From an uncultured Oscillospiraceae bacterium (GTDB lineage: Bacteria > Bacillota > Clostridia > Oscillospirales > Oscillospiraceae): a DNA stretch of 64,000 bases. Made by a program: the position numbers and the translations under genes. Within the stretch, counting starts at the first letter, position 1. The number at the start of each line of letters is the position of its first letter. Positions 58,742-64,000 of the stretch are shown in pieces. The stretch is taken from contig CANRFC010000001.1 of NCBI GenBank assembly GCA_947629795.1, positions 141,369 through 205,368 on the forward strand, in the 5' to 3' direction. A model generated the notes under the pieces. It saw only the letters and a list, made by a program, of their open reading frames with translations. It had not been told where the DNA came from and did not search any database.

Positions 58742-60068
58742 GATTCAATTCCCCCCACAATTTTTTGCTCTCGGCCAGGCAGAAGGCCCGCTCCTCCCCG
58801 GCGTCCACGGTGAGGAATTCCCGGTCCTTGTAGACCACCCGGCCGTTGATGACGGTGGTGCGGCAGTCGTGGCCCTGGAGGCCGAAGATGGCGTGGCCGT
58901 CGATGTTTTCATCCGAGAGAGGGGTGAAGGCCGGGTAGTCCATGACGATGACGTCGGCGGCGGCGCCCGGCTTCAGGACCCCCAGGGGCCGGGAGAAGTA
59001 CCGCTCGGCGATCCTGGCGTTGTTGGCGAAGAGCATAGAGGTGACCTCCCCCCAGGCCACCCCTGGCTGACCGGCATGGTGGCGCTGGATGAGAAGGGCC
59101 ACCTTCAGGCTCTCCAGCATGTCGTGGGTATAGGCGTCGGTGCCCATGCCCACCAGGACGCCCTTTTCCAGCATCCGGAGCACCGGGGCGCAGCCCACGG
59201 CGTTGCCCATGTTGGATTCGGGGTTGTTGACCACCATGGTGCCGGTCTGGGCGATGAGGTCCATCTCGGCGGGAGAGAGGTGGATACAGTGGCCCAGGAT
59301 GGTCTTCTCCCCCAGGATGCCGTTGTAGTAGAGGCGGTCCACCGGCAGGCAGCCGTACTTTTCCCGGCTGTCCACCACGTCGTTCATCCCCTCGGAGACG
59401 TGGATGTGGAAGCCGGTCATGCCGTCGTTGGCCTTGACCATCGCCCGGAAGGTCTCGTCCGAGATGGTGAACAGGGCGTGGCCGCCGAACATGGCCTTGA
59501 GCATATCCGAGGGGTGGTCCCGGCAGAAGCGGGCGAAGTCGGCGTTCTCGGCGATGGCCTCCCGGCACTTCTCCGCCCCGTCCCGCTCGGAGACCTCGTA
59601 GCACAGGCAGGCCCGGACCCCGAAGCGCTCACACTCCCGGGCGATGGTGAACAGGGAGCCGGGGACCTGACAGAAGCTGGCGTGGTGGTCGAAGATGGTG
59701 GTGACCCCGTTGCGGATGCACTCCAGGAGGGTGGCCTTGGCGCTGGCCTGGGTGCCCTCCAGAGTGAGGCGGCGGTCGATGTTCCACCACATGCCCTCCA
59801 GCACCGAGAGGAAGTCGGTGGGGGCGTATCCCCGGATGGACAGGCCCCGGGCCAGGCCGGAGTAGATGTGGGTGTGGGCGTTGATGAACCCCGGCATGAT
59901 GAGGCCGCCCCGGGCGTCGATGAACTGGGCCTGGGGGTACTTTTTCCGCAGTGCGGCGGTGGGGCCCACCTCCCGGATGGCCTCCCCCTCCATGAGCACC
60001 CCGCCCTCGGGGAACCAGGGGGCGGCGGGGTCTCTGGTGATGACGCGTCCGTTTCCCAACAGCAGCAT
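58734..60068 (-). CDS. ssnA: Putative aminohydrolase SsnA
   Basis: 444 residues, amidohydrolase superfamily (guanine deaminase/chlorohydrolase branch). Metal ligands: N-A-H-T-H (about residue 63), F-H-I-H-V-S-E-G (His and Glu, about 225), G-H-C-I-H-L and G-T-D-A-Y (Asp). It likely deaminates or hydrolyses an aminated purine or a ring-opened product, feeding the hydroxylase pathway (inference from the family and cluster). AAAAGGAGG precedes the ATG. It is the first gene of the minus arm ssnA-ygfK-xdh and is preceded by a leader with an attenuator-like terminator. Confidence 0.92.
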   Translation of the reverse strand: MLLLGNGRVITRDPAAPWFPEGGVLMEGEAIREVGPTAALRKKYPQAQFIDARGGLIMPGFINAHTHIYSGLARGLSIRGYAPTDFLSVLEGMWWNIDRRLTLEGTQASAKATLLECIRNGVTTIFDHHASFCQVPGSLFTIARECERFGVRACLCYEVSERDGAEKCREAIAENADFARFCRDHPSDMLKAMFGGHALFTISDETFRAMVKANDGMTGFHIHVSEGMNDVVDSREKYGCLPVDRLYYNGILGEKTILGHCIHLSPAEMDLIAQTGTMVVNNPESNMGNAVGCAPVLRMLEKGVLVGMGTDAYTHDMLESLKVALLIQRHHAGQPGVAWGEVTSMLFANNARIAERYFSRPLGVLKPGAAADVIVMDYPAFTPLSDENIDGHAIFGLQGHDCRTTVINGRVVYKDREFLTVDAGEERAFCLAESKKLWGELNHV

Positions 60069-60117
60069 AGTGAGCCCTCCTTTTCAAAATGGGTGGTCGG
60101 GTCGGAGCGGCCCGGGT

Positions 60118-60168
60118 ACAAAAAGAGCGCGCACGGGCCGGTATTTTTTATACCGGGCCCGTGCGCGC
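60118..60168 (-). terminator. Attenuator-like terminator in the ssnA operon leader
   Basis: On the minus strand a very stable GC hairpin (arms 60150-60168 and 60127-60144, 18 bp with one bulge) is followed by CTCTTTTTG. It lies about 60 bases downstream of the predicted start site and about 50 bases before ssnA, so it can stop transcription of the whole operon unless opened. Confidence 0.75.
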
Positions 60169-60235
60169 AGCACTCCGTTACAGCCTGGCTTGGCAATTTT
60201 TGGCGTTTTTCACGAAGTCCCAAGCTTCTGAAAGC

Positions 60236-60264
60236 ATTTTATCATATCTTTTGCTCAATTGCAA
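60236..60264 (-). promoter_or_regulatory. Promoter of the ssnA-ygfK-xdh operon
   Basis: TTGCAA (60264-60259), 17 bases, TAAAAT (60241-60236) on the minus strand; start near 60229. The roughly 60-base leader before the terminator can form a CTTGG/CCAAG stem. No known purine riboswitch consensus is recognisable. Confidence 0.6.
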
Positions 60265-61018
60265 TCGCTGGGTGGAACTGTCGACAGAGATTTTTTGCCC
60301 TGTTTTTTGCCCAATTTCGATTTCTGTATATGACTCGTTTTTTCGGGGAGGGGCAATTCCTGCATATTAGTATACGGAGGTTCATTTTGACGACAGGAGG
60401 AGCTGTTCCCGGTCGGATCTGCAGATGGAAGCATGGAGACTTCCGGCGGACCGTTTTACACCGGGGAACAAGTGCCTGGAAATTGCCCTTCCCTGTGCCG
60501 CAAAACGCGGCGGGAGCGCCTTTCCGGGACAATGGGACAGACATGGCAGCAGGGATCTGCGCACAGGGGAACTCAGCGGTCCCGGCCCGGACGGGCGGGA
60601 GCGCGGATGCGTCCGGCAGCGGCAAAGAGGCCGGGCCGGAGCGGACCTTGCCTGCGTATCTGCTGCGGAGCACTCTGGTGTCCTTTTCCCCACAGATGGA
60701 GAAGGGCCGGGCTCCCGTGTCTGTCTGTGGGCGGTGTCACCCCGCCGGGTCACGTCTTCCCCCTCGCCCCAGATCGGGCGGGGTCAACAAAGAGATGAGA
60801 CAAACGGTGACGCTCGATGTCTTGAATGGAAAGGCAGGTCGAAGTCCCTGGCGCCGGACGGCGCAGAAATCATGGGGGATCGTGCGCCCTTTTGGGCGGG
60901 AAAGGAGTGTGCGTCAGAACAATTATCCTTTGGCGTTTTGGAAATTGAGATGGGACAAGCAGTGACATGTCCGCATCTTCTCCACAACTTGACATTTCAG
61001 AAAGGAAGTGCTGTTTTT
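60265..61018. other. Non-coding or degraded stretch before the recombinase-like gene
   Basis: Several overlapping ORFs exist but none has a recognisable product or ribosome site. The long track ORF from 60425 is an in-frame upstream extension of the 61019 gene with junk-like composition. Probably the remains of inserted DNA. Confidence 0.4.
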
Positions 61019-62023
61019 ATGGGCAGAAAAGAAGGCGGGAGCCTATTCCATCAATTCATACAGACCCCGGGGCTGTTTTTCCTGCTGTATCGGCGCAGGG
61101 CAGACGGGAGCCTCATTCCTGTGGCCTTCAGCTCCCGGAAGCTCTATCTCAAGGAGCTTCACCTGGCGGCGGGATATTTCACGAAGTTGGGGATCTCCCG
61201 GCTGGACCAGATCGGAAAGGCGGAAGTGCAGGCCTACGAGCTCTATCTGGAGGGAGCGAAGAAGACGGCCTCCACCATCCACAACTACCTTGCGCCGATA
61301 TGCAAGCTCCTGGGGATCCCTATGGACGAGATCAGAAAGCCCCTACGCCACGCCGCCGATTTTACCCGCAGCCGCGGCGGCGGACCCACATACGGCGGGC
61401 CCCCCGGAGAACTGAATGCCTTGGTCGGCCTGCGTCGCCATGACCTGCAGCGTCTGCACGGCAATGACCTCCTTGAAAAGGACGGCAATACGTATATTAT
61501 CGTCGACAGGAGCAAAGGGGGGAAGTATCAGGAGCAGAAAGTCCTTCCCCAATACGTCCACGCCGTAAAAGCGTTTTTTGACGGCTCTGACCGGCTGCTT
61601 TTCAAGCCCAAAGATCTTGTCTATGGGTTTGACTACCACGGCCAGCGCCGATCAGTGGCCCAGGAGGCCATAGAATACTACACCCGGCGGCTGAAAAATG
61701 AGCCGGGATACCGGAAGCAGCTGTACCGTGAATTGGCCGGGCAGTGGCATGCCTACAACAAGAAGAACCGGAACCGGCTGGAGCCCCTCAGCTTCTTTGA
61801 CAAGCCGTACATCCTGCGTGGAAAGAACAGAGACGCCGCGCTGGCTCAGGGCAAGGCGGTGGTCCTGGACCGCCTGGCCCTGCGGGCGGTGAGTATCCTG
61901 CATCTCTCCCACTGGCGGGACGGCGTGACCGTCCAGAGCTACTATCTGGACCGCGGCCAGGACGCCGGGGGGCAGGAGACGCAAAGGCAGACGATCAGGC
62001 GGGCTTCCTGCTGTGATCTTTGA
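61019..62023 (+). CDS. Divergent tyrosine recombinase-like protein
   Basis: About 334 residues from the ATG at 61019 (AAAGGAAG about 12 bases upstream). The N-terminal half has a SAM-like core-binding look (L-A-A-G-Y-F-T-K-L-G-I-S-R-L and T-I-H-N-Y-L). The C-terminal half shows weak integrase landmarks: V-G-L-R-R-H-D-L (candidate Arg), V-D-R-S-K-G-G-K-Y (candidate Lys hairpin), L-S-H-W-R-D (candidate His) and S-Y-Y-L (candidate Tyr). Spacing and order fit a phage-type integrase, but the central H-x-x-R box is not clear, so activity is uncertain. It stands alone, facing an unrecognised gene, in a region of accessory character. Confidence 0.5.
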   Translation: MGRKEGGSLFHQFIQTPGLFFLLYRRRADGSLIPVAFSSRKLYLKELHLAAGYFTKLGISRLDQIGKAEVQAYELYLEGAKKTASTIHNYLAPICKLLGIPMDEIRKPLRHAADFTRSRGGGPTYGGPPGELNALVGLRRHDLQRLHGNDLLEKDGNTYIIVDRSKGGKYQEQKVLPQYVHAVKAFFDGSDRLLFKPKDLVYGFDYHGQRRSVAQEAIEYYTRRLKNEPGYRKQLYRELAGQWHAYNKKNRNRLEPLSFFDKPYILRGKNRDAALAQGKAVVLDRLALRAVSILHLSHWRDGVTVQSYYLDRGQDAGGQETQRQTIRRASCCDL

Positions 62024-62117
62024 TAGTGATCCATACAGGGGGCTATTCATGGCCCTTTGACAAAAGCGGCCCGGGATCGGGGGAAAGGGCTATGAGGATC
62101 CCGGCAGCGGAAAAGCG

Positions 62118-62147
62118 GGGCGGCTTGCCCCGAAAAGCAGGCCGCCC
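62118..62147. terminator. Hairpin between convergent genes
   Basis: GGGCGGC (62118-62124) and GCCGCCC (62141-62147) enclose a second small stem; the tail TTTGG is weak. Possible terminator for the recombinase-like gene. Confidence 0.4.
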
Positions 62148-62164
62148 TTTGGATCTGTGCTGAC

Positions 62165-62812
62165 TTAAATTCTGAATACGTGCCTGCGCAATGTCTTGTT
62201 CGCAAAGATCGCAAGAAGGTCCTTGATGACCCAGCGGGGAGAGAGGAAACGCGTCACCGCGTCCACACAGCTCCATGGCGCAAGCCGGCCCGCCATATCG
62301 GGCTGTGCATCCAGGGCGAAATCCTTCAGGACCTTCCACAGTGCCTGATACTCCCGTTCGCCGGCGTGGGCAAGGAACTCGTTGAGTTGTCCCTCATAGG
62401 CGTAGATGCGCCCAAAGGTCTTATCAAGCCAAACGAGATCCTCCGCCATGCGTGCGGAGAAATCTTTGGCAGACAGCGGAGCCTCCTCACTGTGTACGTT
62501 CTCGAGATAGGTCTCGTAATAGATCCCGAACGCCTCCTCCTGCTCCTCAGACAGCACACAACCGGGGCCGCCGTCATACAGGGGAAGACGCGCAGACGCC
62601 AGGAAGCGCTCCAGCACCGCGCCGCTCAGGATACTTTTGATCCCGGATCTGCTCTCATCAAAGGGCTCGTCCTCGTAGGTGTCGTTGAACCCATCGTACC
62701 TCTTGCCCGCACCATCCGGACCCATGTTCAGGACAGTGAGTTCCTGACCGCACACTTCGACCGCCTTGGCGGTCATCGCAGGGAAGTGAAAATCTTGATT
62801 GATATGATCCAT
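62165..62812 (-). CDS. Hypothetical protein with structured leader
   Basis: 215 residues from the ATG at 62812, which has GGAGG about 8 bases upstream; the track start at 62830 adds six residues without support. I do not recognise the family. The sequence is acidic (many Glu/Asp) in the N-terminal two thirds, with a basic tail (K-T-L-R-R-H-V-F-R-I); no signal peptide or membrane segment is visible. It follows a short possible ORF and a run of stem-loops, and converges on the recombinase-like gene. Confidence 0.65.
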   Translation of the reverse strand: MDHINQDFHFPAMTAKAVEVCGQELTVLNMGPDGAGKRYDGFNDTYEDEPFDESRSGIKSILSGAVLERFLASARLPLYDGGPGCVLSEEQEEAFGIYYETYLENVHSEEAPLSAKDFSARMAEDLVWLDKTFGRIYAYEGQLNEFLAHAGEREYQALWKVLKDFALDAQPDMAGRLAPWSCVDAVTRFLSPRWVIKDLLAIFANKTLRRHVFRI

Positions 62813-62829
62813 AGAAATTCCTCCAATCA

Positions 62830-63009
62830 CTATGACAAATACGGATCTGCAGGATATACGATCCTGCAGGCTGTCGCTTCCAATGCGACAGTCTTTCTGC
62901 CGTTTTGCAGGATCTCAAACCTGCAGAACGTCGCTTTCGATGCAGCCATCTTTCCGTTGTGTTGGCGGTCCCCGCTGCCTGGGTCGGAAATTTTTCCTGC
63001 GCATACCAT
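62830..63009 (-). CDS. Possible small ORF upstream of the hypothetical gene
   Basis: 59 codons, beginning ATG-GTA-TGC; a GGAGG lies only two bases before this ATG, too close. An overlapping ATG at 63004 has better spacing but opens just 29 codons. The longer frame contains two similar segments, A-T-F-C-R-F and A-T-A-C-R-I. Because the same DNA forms three palindromic stem-loops it may be a structured leader instead of a coding gene. Confidence 0.25.
   Translation of the reverse strand: MVCAGKISDPGSGDRQHNGKMAASKATFCRFEILQNGRKTVALEATACRIVYPADPYLS
62847..62926 (-). promoter_or_regulatory. Three consecutive stem-loops in the leader of the hypothetical gene
   Basis: CTGCAGGAT/ATCCTGCAG (62847-62869), CTGTCGC/GCGACAG (62871-62891) and TGCAGG/CCTGCA (62906-62925). 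The first and third share the same stem sequence, so they could also pair with each other. Possible cis-regulatory RNA or protein binding sites. Confidence 0.5.
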
Positions 63010-63012
63010 CAC

Positions 63013-63372
63013 CTCCGGATATAAGAATTATGTTTGATTTTGCCTTTTTTACTTTTTGCTATAGTAAAAGCAAATTTCTTCCTCCTTTCCTCTTTTTTTC
63101 GAACAGAAGCAGGAATGTTGTGCGGATCGTGGCATGGGAGATCCGGATCTTAATTGAAAGTCCTACTACAGAATGGTAGAGTTCCCCCTTTGCGAAGCTC
63201 ATTTTGGGCCCAAATTTGCATTAAATTTCAATTTTTAATGATTTCTTCATGAACTGTCCACAGACTGTTCATAGAATATTTACATTTTGCGAAAAAACGC
63301 TCATATGTGAAAATTCAGATGAGACCTCTCACATGTAAGAATCTATCTGCGAGCTCGCATCAGCAAAAATTC
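63013..63372. other. AT-rich intergenic region with small palindromes
   Basis: No gene is seen. Contains the inverted repeats TTTTACT/AGTAAAA (near 63047-63069), ATGAAC/GTTCAT (near 63249) and an imperfect CATATGTGA/TCACATG pair (near 63303-63345). No confident promoter is assigned. Confidence 0.3.
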
Positions 63373-63407
63373 AGGGCCGGCACTCCTCCGTGGGAGATGC
63401 CGGCCCT
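63373..63407 (-). terminator. Minus-strand terminator without an assigned gene
   Basis: AGGGCCGGCA / TGCCGGCCCT stem with a further CTCC/GGAG inner pair; on the minus strand it is followed by GAATTTTTGC. No convincing minus-strand gene ends here. Confidence 0.55.
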
Positions 63408-64000
63408 TTCGAACCAGAATGTATTGAGTTGGCCGCTGACTCTGTGCCGTTGGCCGGAGGTGCGTGCTGCCCGGCAGTCTTCGGTCCCTTCTGCTTCCCA
63501 GAAATTCCAGTTTCTTGACTTTGTGAAATAGGATCAGTGTATTGCATTGAGACAAGTCCTGTCATATCCGGGTATGGATCATTTTGGAATAGGCGTCTCT
63601 GGCCTTGAGCAGGGGCCTGCCCAATCAACTTTGCAGGTGGCTTATCCGTACAGGCATGTTCACCTTGTTGATCTGGCGGATCGACTGCTTGGCCGGTGAG
63701 CGCATTTTGACGCGCAAAAAGCCCGGAGCATTTCTGCCCCGGGCGTGGTAGGTGCTTCTGTTTTTCATCAAAATGTCTGCCAAAGAGAGGGCTGCAAAAA
63801 ATTTTGCTGATTTTGCGATTCTATATTGACAGAACATATTTTCTATGGTACTCTGGTTCCAGAAAATAAAAAGTGCGGCAGTGGAAGAGGGCTGCCACCC
63901 TCTCCCACCTGCGCAGGTGACCAACCACCTACACAGCGGACTTCGTCCGCGCCACGGGAACAGTATACCCTTTTTCCCGCCCTTTTGCAAGGGTGGATTG
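63408..64000. other. Right-end region, no supported gene
   Basis: The listed ORFs look spurious (basic, low-complexity, no ribosome site). A second minus-strand terminator lies at 63716-63744. A TTGACA at about 63826 on the plus strand has only a poor -10 partner. Short GC hairpins (for example GCGGAC-TTC-GTCCGC near 63938) are present. Confidence 0.35.
63716..63744 (-). terminator. Minus-strand terminator near the right edge
   Basis: GCCCGGAGCA / TGCCCCGGGC stem (one mismatch), followed on the minus strand by TTTTTGCGCG. It would end a transcript entering from the right, possibly a small RNA or a gene beyond the window. Confidence 0.55.

Noticed and set aside
52917-58813. Long plus-strand ORFs (866 and 1,026 aa) opposite xdh and ygfK
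   Set aside because: They are codon-aligned shadows of clearly identified enzymes on the minus strand, produced by the same codon bias.
60169-60235. Guanine/adenine-type purine riboswitch in the ssnA leader
   Set aside because: The conserved loop and junction sequences of that class are not present.
60425-61018. N-terminal extension of the recombinase-like gene (532-aa ORF)
   Set aside because: The extra ~198 codons have no recognisable domain and no ribosome site at their start. The family-like region begins after the ATG at 61019.
63625-63990. 121-aa minus-strand ORF at the right end
   Set aside because: No ribosome site, odd composition, and it overlaps a terminator hairpin.

Overview
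The window looks like a chromosomal segment of a GC-rich anaerobic Clostridium-class bacterium, most likely a gut Oscillospiraceae relative. This is an inference from GC-rich genes, AT-rich intergenic DNA, strong AGGAGG ribosome sites, TTGACA/TATAAT promoters and a selenium-dependent purine cluster. No tRNA, rRNA or CRISPR array was seen.

Left two thirds (1-40.9 kb, minus strand): one gigantic secreted-protein gene. It starts near 40.94 kb with a signal peptide and stays in one reading frame to the left edge, about 13,650 codons. A single in-frame TAG at 16838-16840 interrupts it. The protein is a string of 16 RCC1-type beta-propellers. Each has seven blades when counted by eye, and most are preceded by a bacterial Ig (Big_2)-like domain carrying a 'GFNL' motif. 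The TAG replaces the conserved Trp of blade 6 in propeller 9, and the two blades needed to finish that propeller lie after the stop. This points to a TGG-to-TAG nonsense change (or a sequence error) in one gene, not to two genes. The 13,377-codon plus-strand ORF is a codon-aligned shadow of it.

40.9-43.2 kb: a leader with A-tracts and a promoter for the giant gene; a minus-strand selenium-handling operon (yedF and a DUF3343 gene) behind an array of three 24-bp operator-like sites spaced exactly 42 bp apart; and a cold-shock protein gene whose leader holds an intrinsic terminator.

43.2-46.4 kb: an intact IS200/IS605 (IS608-like) element with tnpA and tnpB. It lies between a consensus promoter and the start codon of a PemK/MazF-like gene. 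A small RNA gene follows that gene. Next is an HPr-like gene lacking the phospho-histidine motif.

46.5-60.3 kb: an AAA/DUF4143 ATPase gene, then a selenium-linked purine/urate catabolism region in two convergent arms. The plus arm is dpaL(ygeX)-ygeY-ygeW. The minus arm is ssnA-ygfK-selenium-dependent xanthine dehydrogenase, with an attenuator-like terminator in its leader. A type III toxin-antitoxin locus (RNA antitoxin plus ToxN/AbiQ-family toxin) sits where the two arms meet.

60.3-64 kb: sparse accessory DNA with a divergent tyrosine-recombinase-like gene, an unrecognised gene with a highly structured leader, and two minus-directed terminators without visible genes.

Together, xanthine dehydrogenase, YgfK and SsnA would feed purine-derived intermediates to the YgeW/YgeY/DpaL enzymes, while YedF and DUF3343 are candidates for selenium delivery. 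The giant propeller protein is a separate, probably surface-exposed system of unknown role.
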